From the NCBI RefSeq assembly GCF_965278975.1, contig NZ_OZ257126.1:248001-312000 (forward strand): 64,000 nt of DNA, written 5' to 3'. Of the stretch, positions 33,314 to 42,965 are shown piece by piece. This DNA comes from Ferrovibrio sp965278975 (lineage in GTDB: Bacteria > Pseudomonadota > Alphaproteobacteria > Ferrovibrionales > Ferrovibrionaceae). The notes beneath the pieces were generated by a model that was not told the DNA's origin, did not search any database, and saw nothing but the letters and a program-made list of their open reading frames with translations. Numbering within the stretch: the stretch's first letter is position 1; each line of letters begins with the position of its first letter. Position numbers and translations under genes: made by a program.

Positions 33314-34387
33314 ATGACACTACAATCAATTCAACACCGCTTTGAAAATTTAGTTAAAGATCTTTTTGAGGCGAAGGGCATTGATACAAAAGAATGTCAA
33401 GATGAAAGAACGCCGGTTGACTTTATAGTCAATTGGAAAGAAAGCAGAATTATTGTTGATGTAAAAATATACCTATCAAGCGTTACTCCAATCCAGCCAC
33501 TAAGGAGGTCAGCAGCACTACTAGAAACTTATATTCGCCCCCATCAAGCCAAGTTAGCAATTCTAGTAATTGGAAACGAATTGGACGTATCCCAAAGGGA
33601 ATTCTTAGAAGCATTCCCCCTTGTCGTTACTTTTGACCTAATAGATATCCTTCGCTTCTCACAAAAGCACCCTGAAATTTTTGATGGCCTAGAATCCATA
33701 GTGAGAGAAGCAAAGCCATTTTCGCCTTTCCCAACTCTTTTGTCACTGGCAACGCCCCACACACCGTCTATTTCAAAAATAATCGAGAATAAGATTCAGT
33801 CACTAAGCAGCGATGAGAGATTAAACGAGGAGTACAGTCGCCGCATCGAAATTAAGAAAGGGGAGGTATTATGGCAAAATTTGTGTTCAATCCCTTCGGG
33901 AAAAGATGACTTTTCCGATTTTGAAAGAGCGGCCACTGCTGCTCTCAAGTATATTTTTGAGGATGACCTTACCTCCTGGCTAAGCCAACAAGCGACACAC
34001 TCCCATCACTCCAAATACGATTTGATTGCACGCGTTTCTTCGGGGAATGATTTCTGGAATCTGTTAGCGAGAGAATTCCGATCCAGGTACATAATTTTTG
34101 AGTTTAAAAATTACGCCAAGAAGATAAAACAGGGACAAATTTATACTACGGAGAAATACCTATACAGGAACGCTTTGCGGTCTACGGCCATAATTGTATC
34201 TAGAGAAGGAGCAGATGAAGGGGCAAATAAGGCTATCCGAGGCGCTCTCAGGGAGAATGGCAAGCTTATACTGGTGGTTAGCCTAGCAGATATTCAGAAT
34301 ATGCTTTCATCCCGCGACATAGGTGAGGATCATAATGCCCTTTTGACAGAGCGTTTAGACGATATGCTCATTAAATTGGAAAGGTAA
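33314..34387 (+). CDS. AT-rich gene: protein with two PD-(D/E)XK nuclease-like domains
   Basis: A 357-aa protein that fits no family I can name. Two separate restriction-endonuclease-like motif sets are visible. First: Glu11 in a FENLVKDLFEAKGI helix, Asp36 (PVDFIV) and D49-V-K51 (IIVDVKIY). Second: Glu204 (DFERAATAALKYIF), Asp236 (KYDLIAR) and E263-F-K265 (IIFEFKNY) with a following Gln/Tyr helix (QGQIYTTEKYLYR), as in Mrr-like enzymes. There is no helicase, methylase or HTH. The gene is about 40% G+C, far below its neighbours, and ends in an AT-rich spacer, so it was probably acquired horizontally. A role in phage or plasmid restriction is an inference. Confidence 0.8.
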   Translation: MTLQSIQHRFENLVKDLFEAKGIDTKECQDERTPVDFIVNWKESRIIVDVKIYLSSVTPIQPLRRSAALLETYIRPHQAKLAILVIGNELDVSQREFLEAFPLVVTFDLIDILRFSQKHPEIFDGLESIVREAKPFSPFPTLLSLATPHTPSISKIIENKIQSLSSDERLNEEYSRRIEIKKGEVLWQNLCSIPSGKDDFSDFERAATAALKYIFEDDLTSWLSQQATHSHHSKYDLIARVSSGNDFWNLLAREFRSRYIIFEFKNYAKKIKQGQIYTTEKYLYRNALRSTAIIVSREGADEGANKAIRGALRENGKLILVVSLADIQNMLSSRDIGEDHNALLTERLDDMLIKLER

Positions 34388-34446
34388 AAACGAGGAGTAA
34401 CTCAAAACTGAAATGTATTTGCTGAACTCCAATCATCATTTTCACC

Positions 34447-35082
34447 TCACCCCAGCAACAACTCCATCCCTGCATCGCCCTTTGCCATGGCGCGTTGATA
34501 GCCCGGCCTTGCGGCGACGCGCTGCAAGTATGCGCGGATGTTCGGATAGGGCGTGAGGTCGTAGGGCTGGAAGTGGCGCATGGTGGTGAGGGAGAACACC
34601 GTCATGATATCTGCCGCCGTGAAATCCACGCCGGCGAGCCAGGGGTTGGCGCTCAGGCGCTGGTCCATCAAATCGAGCATCTGGGCGAGGCGCTTGTCGC
34701 CCCATTGCCGCGTTTGGTTATCAGCTGGGGCATTGAGCAGCGTTGTCACCATCAGGCGCATGAAGCCGGGCTGCAGGCTGCCATTAGCGAAATGCAGCCA
34801 GTAGAGATAATCGGGGAAGCTGGGGTGATCTTTCCCTAACGCCAGACGGCCTTCGCCGTATTTCGCCAGGATGTAGTCCATCACGGCGCCTGACTCGGCC
34901 AACGTTATATCGCCATCGGTGATCACCGGGGCCGAGCCGATCGGATGCAGCGCCTTGTATTCCGGTGGCGCCAGGCGCGGGGCGCGCTGGTAGACTTTCA
35001 GGTCATAGGGGATGCCCAGTTCCTCGCAGAGCCAGACGATGCGTTCGGATTGCGATTTGCCGAGATGATGCACGGTGAGCAT
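34447..35082 (-). CDS. Glutathione S-transferase family protein
   Basis: A 211-aa two-domain GST. The thioredoxin-like N-terminal domain begins VHHLGKSQSERIVWLCEEL and carries the glutathione-contact PIGSAPVITDGD and LAESGAVMDYIL segments. The C-terminal helical domain holds PWLAGVDFTAADIMTVF, the conserved capping motif. The substrate is unknown. It is the first gene downstream of the AT-rich nuclease-like gene, in the convergent direction. Confidence 0.92.
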   Translation of the reverse strand: MLTVHHLGKSQSERIVWLCEELGIPYDLKVYQRAPRLAPPEYKALHPIGSAPVITDGDITLAESGAVMDYILAKYGEGRLALGKDHPSFPDYLYWLHFANGSLQPGFMRLMVTTLLNAPADNQTRQWGDKRLAQMLDLMDQRLSANPWLAGVDFTAADIMTVFSLTTMRHFQPYDLTPYPNIRAYLQRVAARPGYQRAMAKGDAGMELLLG

Positions 35083-35103
35083 GGCTTCACTTCCTAGTAG
35101 CGG

Positions 35104-35877
35104 TCAGACTTCCAATACGAAGGCCACGACCAGCCAATTAGCAACACAATAGATATTGTAGATCATATGCCCGAGGATCGAGGCGCGTAGCGAGCCGCCA
35201 ATATGGCGTACCAGTGTAATAGCTATGATCGGCACCACCAGCATTGTCATGTAGACTAGGCCATGGCCGATATGAATCGCGTACCAGAGTAGCGCCGTGG
35301 CAATTGCCGTTGCAGGTACTCCCCAATGCTTCCGCAGCGCAGTCCACAGCCAGCCACGGAAAAACACCTCCTCGGCGATCGGCGCGCCAATTCCGACCAG
35401 CAGAGCAGCCAGCACCAGCAGCCAGGCATCCATCTCGCGGATGTGCCGCGTGAGATTCGGGTAAGGATTGATGTCGAGGAAGCCGATACTGAAGCCGTAG
35501 AGCAGTAGAAGGCCGATGATGAGAGCGACAAGGCGTGGCTGCTGGATCGGCCCATAGCCCAATCCAGCGCGCAGATCGCCGCCAGACGCTTTGCGGGCAT
35601 TGCGCAGGCCAAACCAGGTAAACAGGGAAAGCAGCACGGTGCCAGACACTATCGCATAGCCAGCAGTGTCGGCCATTTCCGCTACCTCTTCGCCTCGCCC
35701 GGTTAGTGCCAGCACAAATCCCACGAGAAAGGCCTGTAACAGTAAGCCGCTATAGGCCAAGGCGGACCAAAACACTGCCCAGGCCAGAAGTTTCCATGGC
35801 GTTAGCCGGTTTGGCGCAACAGCCTCAGCCGCAGGTGTCCCCGTCCCTGTTGTTACTGCAGCAACTTCCGCCGCCAT
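35104..35877 (-). CDS. CPBP family intramembrane glutamic endopeptidase
   Basis: A 257-aa membrane protein with about eight hydrophobic helices. The Abi/CAAX-protease motifs are APIAEEVFFRGWLW (the EExxxR glutamate pair) and ALLWYAIHIGHGLVY (the second, histidine-bearing motif). Members may cleave prenylated or membrane peptides; bacterial substrates are mostly unknown. ATG 35877 has AGGA 5 bp upstream; a GTG at 35898 is an alternative. It is followed on the same strand by the GST gene, 21 bp away. Confidence 0.88.
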   Translation of the reverse strand: MAAEVAAVTTGTGTPAAEAVAPNRLTPWKLLAWAVFWSALAYSGLLLQAFLVGFVLALTGRGEEVAEMADTAGYAIVSGTVLLSLFTWFGLRNARKASGGDLRAGLGYGPIQQPRLVALIIGLLLLYGFSIGFLDINPYPNLTRHIREMDAWLLVLAALLVGIGAPIAEEVFFRGWLWTALRKHWGVPATAIATALLWYAIHIGHGLVYMTMLVVPIIAITLVRHIGGSLRASILGHMIYNIYCVANWLVVAFVLEV

Positions 35878-35984
35878 GCGATCCTGAGTCACCGCCACCC
35901 CGTTATCGTGTAAAGCTCATGCCGACAACCACTTTTCCGGATCATTGCATCGGAGCGCAACCATTAATCGGCGCAATTGAGAAA

Positions 35985-36015
35985 GAAAAAAGCCCGGCAT
36001 TGCTGCCGGGCTTTT
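35985..36015 (-). terminator. Rho-independent terminator after ftsH
   Basis: AGCCCGGCA (35991-35999) pairs with TGCCGGGCT (36004-36012) around a 4-nt loop. On the minus strand six T follow at once. It lies 27 bp past the ftsH stop codon. A shorter T-run on the plus side makes it weakly bidirectional. Confidence 0.9.
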
Positions 36016-36038
36016 AAAGACGCTGGTGGTGGTGTGGC

Positions 36039-37973
<1,935 letters not shown>

Positions 37974-38078
37974 GGAGGCCTTACCCTTTCTCGACGAAGC
38001 ACCGGCCGGCATCTGGCCGCCCGGTCGAGCAATAGTGTAGCGGCCGGGAGCCGGCCACACCACTGCCTCGCCATCATT

Positions 38079-38106
38079 ACATAAGAGCCCAACAGCCTGA
38101 AACAAG
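38079..38106 (-). promoter_or_regulatory. Candidate RpoH (sigma-32) promoter of ftsH
   Basis: On the minus strand CTTG (38103-38106) and CTTATGT (38079-38085) are separated by 17 bp, matching the alphaproteobacterial heat-shock pattern CTTG-N17-CYTATnT. The start of transcription would be near 38072, about 100 bp before the ftsH start. A short hairpin (38104-38123) overlaps the upstream edge and may end the tilS transcript. Confidence 0.5.
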
Positions 38107-38148
38107 CACCTTAATTTGTGCTTCACTTCACGGAATTATGAGAAAACG

Positions 38149-39396
38149 TTACAGCTTAGCCAGCAGGATTCCGTAATTGGCGCCAAGGCCCAGGCTGGGC
38201 AGGCCGACGACACGGCCTCGCAGCCACAAGGCCGGCAGCACAGGCAATGCCGGGGCCGGCAGGCCGCGCTCGGCCAGGCCCGGAAAATTGCCGTTTTGCC
38301 CCAGGCTGTCGAGGCGCAACCCAGGCGGCAGCCGATGCAGTGCCAGCGCGCGCCAGCGGCCATCCCATACCTGCCCGTCATCCCCAATCTGTTCCGTGCC
38401 AGTTTTCAGCAGCAAAGCCGGCGGCAGGTGGCGGGCCTCGCGCAGGATCAGCACTCGATTGTCCCAAGGCAGCAGGCGGCAGCGATGCAAGGTGTGGCTG
38501 CAATCGCCGGCGCGCAATTTCGCCAGCAGGCGCTCCAGGCGGTCGAGCCGGGGCGGCAGGGTTTCGCCGCCGATGCGTTTCAGCACGCTAGCCAGCGCGC
38601 GCAGGGCGATTTCGTCCGGCCCGGCGGTGAGTGCCGCCGCATCGGCCCAGGCAATACCGGCGCCATCGTCATAGGCCACCGCCTGGGCCAGCCGCTCAGC
38701 CGTGATCTGCTCCAGCGCTGACCGCGCCCGCGCCATGTTGGCCGCCGTCTGCGCCAGATGCGCCGAGGCTTCAGCGCCGAGTTCCGCCAGCACCGCGCGG
38801 GCGCTCGTGCGGGCATAGGCGGGATTGCGGTTGCTGGGATCCTCGATCCAGCTCTGGCCGCGCGCTTCAAGCGTGGCGATCAGGCGCGCTTTCGGGATAC
38901 CCAGCAAAGGCCGCAGCCGCTGGATGCCGTTCACCTCAAGCCGTGGCGCCATGGCGGCAAGGCCATCGACACCGGAACCGCGCGCGGCGCGCAGCAGGAA
39001 GGTTTCGGCCTGATCGTCGCGATGCTGTGCCAGCAGCAGATGCGCCACGCCCTGGCGCCGGCACCAGGCTTCCAGCAAGGCGTAGCGGGCATCGCGGGCC
39101 TGGGCTTGGCGGTTGGCGGCGGGCTTGGCGCCCTTCCAGGTGAGGATTTCGGCGGCCATGCCGGCCTTGCCGAGCCAGGCAGCCACCTGGCGGGCTTCGG
39201 TTTTCGATTCCGCGCGCAGGCCGTGATCAACGATCAGCGCGGTGAGCGCGATGCCGCGCCTTGCCGCCCAGTCATGGCAGAGCAGTGCAAGGCAGAGAGA
39301 ATCGGCGCCGCCGGAACAGGCGACAGCCATCGCCCCGGCATCGGCAGCAAGTGGCGCCAGCAGGCGGCTGAATTCGGCCGCCGCCAGCGGCCGCAT
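38149..39396 (-). CDS. tilS: tRNA(Ile)-lysidine synthetase
   Basis: Adds lysine to C34 of the tRNA-Ile2 anticodon so that it reads AUA. The 415-aa protein has the PP-loop ACSGGADS at residues 26-33, then the family LLLAQHRDDQAETFLLRAARGSG segment and PLLGIPK. A TilS-type C-terminal domain follows. ATG 39396 gives the usual distance to the PP-loop; a GTG at 39438 would overlap cpoB. It sits between cpoB and ftsH, the standard alphaproteobacterial order. Confidence 0.95.
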   Translation of the reverse strand: MRPLAAAEFSRLLAPLAADAGAMAVACSGGADSLCLALLCHDWAARRGIALTALIVDHGLRAESKTEARQVAAWLGKAGMAAEILTWKGAKPAANRQAQARDARYALLEAWCRRQGVAHLLLAQHRDDQAETFLLRAARGSGVDGLAAMAPRLEVNGIQRLRPLLGIPKARLIATLEARGQSWIEDPSNRNPAYARTSARAVLAELGAEASAHLAQTAANMARARSALEQITAERLAQAVAYDDGAGIAWADAAALTAGPDEIALRALASVLKRIGGETLPPRLDRLERLLAKLRAGDCSHTLHRCRLLPWDNRVLILREARHLPPALLLKTGTEQIGDDGQVWDGRWRALALHRLPPGLRLDSLGQNGNFPGLAERGLPAPALPVLPALWLRGRVVGLPSLGLGANYGILLAKL

Positions 39397-39412
39397 CCGC
39401 GCCGGGCTGCTC

Positions 39413-40462
39413 TTAGGCGCGGCAGCCGGCCTTGGCACGTTCGCGCCCCATGGCGTCCTTCACATGCGGCGGCGCGTTGGGGAATTCCTTGGCGAGCTGG
39501 CCAAAGGCGGCACAGGCTTCGGCGGTCTTCTTCAACGCGGTGAGCGACATGCCGAGCTTGAGCAGGCTGTCGGGCGCCTTGGCATTCTTCGGATAGCCCT
39601 GGTAGCCCTGCAGGAAGGCGGCCGCCGATTGTTCGTACTGGCCGCGCACATAGTAGGTCTCGCCAAGCCAGTATTGCGCATTGCCGGCCAGCGGGTCCTG
39701 GCCATGGGCGCCAATGAATTCGCGGAAGGCGCCCTCGGCATCGGCATAATCGCTCTGCACCAGCAGCTTGTAGGCGTAGTCGTAGCGTTCCTTCGGCGTG
39801 CCGGCGGGCAGCCGGGCGCGGGCCGAAGCAGCGGGTGCCGCAGGCGCGGCGGCGACGCGGGCGGGCGCGCCAGCCTGGGCGCCGCCCTGGATGGGGCGGC
39901 CCTGGGCGTCCACCGGCATGCTGCCCAGCACGCCCTCGCGGCTCGGCGCCTGATTCGGATTGGAGGATGACTGGCCGGGAACGGCGGTAGGTGCCGCCGC
40001 AGTTTGCGCCGCCGTGCTCTGTGCAGGCGCACCGCCGCCGCCAGCCACGGGTGCGCCGGGCACAGGCTGGCTGCGTTCCAGGGCGTTCAGGCGGAAATCG
40101 ATATCCTCTACCAGCTTGTCGAGGCGGCGCTGGGTCTGGATGTTTTTGTATTCCACTTCCTCGAAGCGGCCGATCAGGTCGCGGATCTGGTTCTCAAGCT
40201 GGTCGATGCGGGAATTCAGCCGGTTGGCGGCGCTGGTTTCGCCCTCGCCCGATTCAGTCAGAGAACCACTCGGCGCAGGCGCCGCACCCTGCGGCACGGG
40301 ACCACCGCGATAGACCTGACGCTGCAGCGTGCGCAGGTCAGTCTCAAGCCGGTTGATGCGGTCGTAAAGCGCCTGATCATTCTGGGCCTGGGCAGCCCCG
40401 GCAGGCAGCAAAGCGATGCCGAGCAGACCGGCGAAAACAAGAGACGGCAGGATGCGAAACAT
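39413..40462 (-). CDS. cpoB: Cell division coordinator CpoB (YbgF)
   Basis: A periplasmic partner of TolA that coordinates peptidoglycan synthesis and outer-membrane constriction. The 349-aa precursor has a signal peptide (cleavage after GAAQA, about residue 27). An N-terminal trimerising coiled coil follows (about 30-115, RINRLETDLRTLQRQV and RIDQLENQIRDLIGRFEE), then a long Ala/Pro/Gln linker (about 120-225). Three TPR-type repeats lie at about 230-340 (AQYWLGETYYVRGQYEQSAA). The start is ATG 40462 behind AAGGGGTGA. It is the last gene of the tol-pal cluster, after a terminator-like hairpin. Confidence 0.93.
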   Translation of the reverse strand: MFRILPSLVFAGLLGIALLPAGAAQAQNDQALYDRINRLETDLRTLQRQVYRGGPVPQGAAPAPSGSLTESGEGETSAANRLNSRIDQLENQIRDLIGRFEEVEYKNIQTQRRLDKLVEDIDFRLNALERSQPVPGAPVAGGGGAPAQSTAAQTAAAPTAVPGQSSSNPNQAPSREGVLGSMPVDAQGRPIQGGAQAGAPARVAAAPAAPAASARARLPAGTPKERYDYAYKLLVQSDYADAEGAFREFIGAHGQDPLAGNAQYWLGETYYVRGQYEQSAAAFLQGYQGYPKNAKAPDSLLKLGMSLTALKKTAEACAAFGQLAKEFPNAPPHVKDAMGRERAKAGCRA

Positions 40463-40474
40463 GGGCTCACCCCT

Positions 40475-40500
40475 TATGGGCATAGCTGTATGGGCATAGC
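40475..40500. repeat. Short direct repeat upstream of cpoB
   Basis: TATGGGCATAGC occurs twice (40475-40486 and 40489-40500), offset by 14 bp, directly before the cpoB ribosome site. Slippage duplication is the simplest explanation. No function is evident. Confidence 0.6.
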
Positions 40501-40634
40501 GATATCGCCGCGCGCCACTGGGCGCGAATCAGCGAACAGGGTGCGCGATTTTTACGGCGAAACCAAGGCGTCTCGCCAGCCATGGAACCCGCCAAACGGC
40601 AAAGAACCCAATCGGCGGAAACATAGCCCCGGAA

Positions 40635-40682
40635 ACGAAAACACCCGCCTGCCGCCTGAACAAGTCAGGGGCTAGGCGGGTG
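40635..40682 (-). terminator. Terminator-like hairpin between pal and cpoB
   Basis: CACCCGCCT (40642-40650) pairs with AGGCGGGTG (40674-40682); a smaller CCTGA/TCAGG stem lies inside. On the minus strand TTTTCGTTT follows. It sits 55 bp past the pal stop and could end or attenuate the pal transcript, so cpoB may have its own promoter in the 170 bp that follow. Confidence 0.65.
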
Positions 40683-40736
40683 CAATCTTTAAAGCCATCG
40701 CCCTGGCCGGCACGAAACCGGCCAAAGCTGTAAGGC

Positions 40737-41264
40737 TTAGTTCGACAGAACGGTCACGCCGCGGCGGTTCTGTGCCCAGGCGGCTTCGTTCGAGCCGAGA
40801 GCGACCGGGCGCTCCTTGCCGTAGGAGATCGTGGTCACGCGGTTGGCCGGGATGCCCTGGTTCACCAGGTAGGCCTTCACCGAGTTCGCACGGCGCTCGC
40901 CGAGAGCAAGGTTGTACTCGCGGGTGCCGCGTTCGTCGGCATGCCCCTCGATCACGACCTTCCACTGGCCATAGCGCTTCAGCCAGGCGGCCTGCTTGTC
41001 CAGGGTGGCCTTGCCGGCCGGCTTCACGTCGAACTTGTCATAGTCGAAGAACACGCGGTCGCCGACATTGACCTGGAAGTCCTGCACGGAGCCCGGGGCG
41101 ATAGCGGTGGCGGTGGCAGCCGGAGCGGTGGCGGTGGCCGGAGCAGCGGAGGTGCCGCTGCCGCTGGTGCTGGCAGCCGGCTCCGGGGCCTTTTCGCAAG
41201 CGGCCAGGAACAGGCCCACGGCGGCAACGGCCAGGAACTTGGTGCCGAAGGTGTTGAGGCGCAT
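40737..41264 (-). CDS. pal: Peptidoglycan-associated lipoprotein Pal
   Basis: Outer-membrane lipoprotein that binds peptidoglycan and cycles with TolB during division. The 175-aa precursor has the lipobox LAAC with Cys23, an Ala/Thr-rich tether (about 30-60) and an OmpA-like domain with FDYDKFDVKP, EGHADERGTREYNLALGERR and VTTISYGKERP, the diaminopimelate-binding region. The ribosome site is GGAGGGGT, part of a possible long-range stem. It has its own strong sigma-70 promoter about 230 bp upstream, in the 342-bp gap after tolB. Confidence 0.96.
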   Translation of the reverse strand: MRLNTFGTKFLAVAAVGLFLAACEKAPEPAASTSGSGTSAAPATATAPAATATAIAPGSVQDFQVNVGDRVFFDYDKFDVKPAGKATLDKQAAWLKRYGQWKVVIEGHADERGTREYNLALGERRANSVKAYLVNQGIPANRVTTISYGKERPVALGSNEAAWAQNRRGVTVLSN

Positions 41265-41309
41265 AATGTTTTACCCCTCCAAGGGTTTGGTTTGGTGATC
41301 AGGTACCTG

Positions 41310-41363
41310 TTATTCGAACTTGCGGGCCATTGCCGTGCCCCCCTTTGGAGGATCACCGACCAT
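41310..41363 (-). CDS. Possible 17-codon leader peptide upstream of pal
   Basis: Reads MVGDPPKGGTAMARKFE and stops. A GGTGGG ribosome-site-like stretch precedes the first ATG, and AAAGGGGGG precedes the inner ATG. Its codons 5-8 overlap the sequence that can pair with the pal ribosome site, so its translation could open that stem. This is inference from position only; no homologue is known to me. Confidence 0.25.
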   Translation of the reverse strand: MVGDPPKGGTAMARKFE

Positions 41364-41494
41364 AACCCACCGCCTTAAGCCTCAACCCGTTCCGTCTGCG
41401 ATCCGCCCCGCCAGCGGTTTAGGTCTTGCGACTTAACCTGCGCCAGAGGAAAACGATGCCGGAACCGACGGTTCAAGCCACTGCGTCACTTTTA

Positions 41495-41523
41495 ATCATA
41501 TCCACCGCCTATACACGAATCAA
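41495..41523 (-). promoter_or_regulatory. Sigma-70 promoter of pal
   Basis: On the minus strand TTGATT (41518-41523) and TATGAT (41495-41500) are separated by exactly 17 bp, a near-consensus promoter in an otherwise GC-rich gap. The predicted start is near 41488, leaving a leader of about 225 nt before pal. Confidence 0.7.
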
Positions 41524-41606
41524 GGTTGGCGGGGGCTAATCCACACTCCACGCAACGGATGCCGCTTTACTGCGGCATTTCTGCAACAGTTCCACGGGTT
41601 TTCAAC

Positions 41607-42965
41607 CTAACGGATCAGTGCAGAGAGCGGAGACCAGGCCGGATCGGAGGCATCGATCGGGGTCGGAATCTCGCGTTCGTTGAAACCGGTCAGATCGATC
41701 GAGAACAGCCGCACCCTCTGGCCACGGCCCCGCGAATCAGCGGAACGTTCCCGGTAGAACATCAGTACACGGCCATTCGGCGCCCAGGTCGGGGCTTCCT
41801 GCACCATCGGCGAGGTGGTGAGGATGCGTTCGCCGGAGCCATCCGGGCGCATCACGCCAATGGCAAAGGTGCCGCCGCCTTCCTTGGTGAAGGCGATCAG
41901 GTCGCCGCGCGGCGACCAGACCGGGGTGGAATAGCGGCCCTGGCCGAAGCTGATGCGGCGCTGATTGGAACCATCGGAGTCCATCACATAGAGCTGCTTG
42001 GTGCCGCCGCGGTCGGAGTTGAAGGTCACCTGGCGGCCATCGGGCGAGAAGCTGGGCGAGGTATCGATAGCTGGATCAGACGTGAGCCGGCTGCGCGCAC
42101 GGGTGCGCAGGTCCATCATGTAGATGTCTGAATTGCCATCCAGCGCCAGCGACATGATCACGCGATTGCCATCGGGCGAGAAACGCGGCGCGAAGGTCAT
42201 GCCGGGGAAATCGCCAACCAGTTCCTGCTGTCCGGTATCGATGTTGAACAGATACACGCGCGGACGGTCGTTGAAATACGAGAGATAGGTGATTTCCTGC
42301 TGGCTCGGGCTGAAGCGCGGGGTCAGCACCAGGAAGCGGCCATCGGTGAGGAAGCGGTGATTCTCGCTATCCTGGTCCATGATGGCGAGGCGCTTGACGC
42401 GCTTGTCCGGTGTGCCGCTCTCGGCGACATAGACGATGCGGGTATCGAAATAGCCGTCCTCGCCGGTCACCTTCTTGTAGATCGCATCCGAGATCAGATG
42501 CGCCAGGCGGCGCCAGTTATCCGGCGTGGTGAACAGCGCCAGGCCGGTCATCTGCTGCTCGGCGGCAACATCCCAGAGGCGGAACTCGCCCCGCAGACGG
42601 CCATCGGCCTGCAACTCGATGCGGCCCGTCACCAGCGCATCCATGTTGATCACGCGCCAATCCTGGAAACGCGGCTGCACGCGCATGGCGGCGGGCGTCT
42701 GGATATGCGCCTTGGGATCGGCCGGGGCGAACAGGCCGGAGCGTTCGAGGTTGGCGCGGATGACGCGGGCGACATCACTGCCAAGTTTGGTCCCTTGCGG
42801 GTTATCGGCATCGAAATCCGAAATCGCGATCGGCACCGGGCGGATATTGCCCTTGGTGATATCGATTTCCACCCGTGCCTCGGCACTCTGGGCAGCAAAC
42901 AGGAACAGGGAGAGCAGAACCAGCAGCCTGGACACGGCGGCAGTCTCGCCTTTTAGGAATTGCAT
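41607..42965 (-). CDS. tolB: Tol-Pal system protein TolB
   Basis: Periplasmic beta-propeller that shuttles between Pal and TolA. The 452-aa precursor has a signal peptide (LLVLLSLFLFAAQSAEA), an N-terminal alpha/beta domain (about 30-170, with NIRPVPIAISDF and the DWRVINMDALVTGRI strand) and six propeller blades with repeated motifs such as RFSPDGNRVIMSLALDGNSD and WSPRGDLIAFT. ATG 42965 has GAGGA upstream and overlaps the tolA stop by 13 bp; GTG 42935, behind AAGGCGAG, is a reasonable alternative that gives a tighter signal peptide. Confidence 0.95.
   Translation of the reverse strand: MQFLKGETAAVSRLLVLLSLFLFAAQSAEARVEIDITKGNIRPVPIAISDFDADNPQGTKLGSDVARVIRANLERSGLFAPADPKAHIQTPAAMRVQPRFQDWRVINMDALVTGRIELQADGRLRGEFRLWDVAAEQQMTGLALFTTPDNWRRLAHLISDAIYKKVTGEDGYFDTRIVYVAESGTPDKRVKRLAIMDQDSENHRFLTDGRFLVLTPRFSPSQQEITYLSYFNDRPRVYLFNIDTGQQELVGDFPGMTFAPRFSPDGNRVIMSLALDGNSDIYMMDLRTRARSRLTSDPAIDTSPSFSPDGRQVTFNSDRGGTKQLYVMDSDGSNQRRISFGQGRYSTPVWSPRGDLIAFTKEGGGTFAIGVMRPDGSGERILTTSPMVQEAPTWAPNGRVLMFYRERSADSRGRGQRVRLFSIDLTGFNEREIPTPIDASDPAWSPLSALIR

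Larger units (their letters stand above)
41265..41606 (-). other. 342-bp tolB-pal intergenic region: promoter and long pal leader
   Basis: There is no conventional gene here. Read on the minus strand it holds, in order, a small hairpin after tolB (ATGCCGC/GCGGCAT, 41559-41578), the pal promoter (41495-41523), a leader of about 225 nt, a possible 17-codon leader peptide (41310-41363), and a segment complementary to the pal ribosome site (41341-41351 with 41276-41285). Confidence 0.6.

Noticed and set aside
33250..34460. Insertion sequence or integrase near the AT-rich gene
   Set aside because: No transposase or integrase frame, no long terminal repeats and no tRNA attachment site are visible; only the 7-bp inverted repeat was found.
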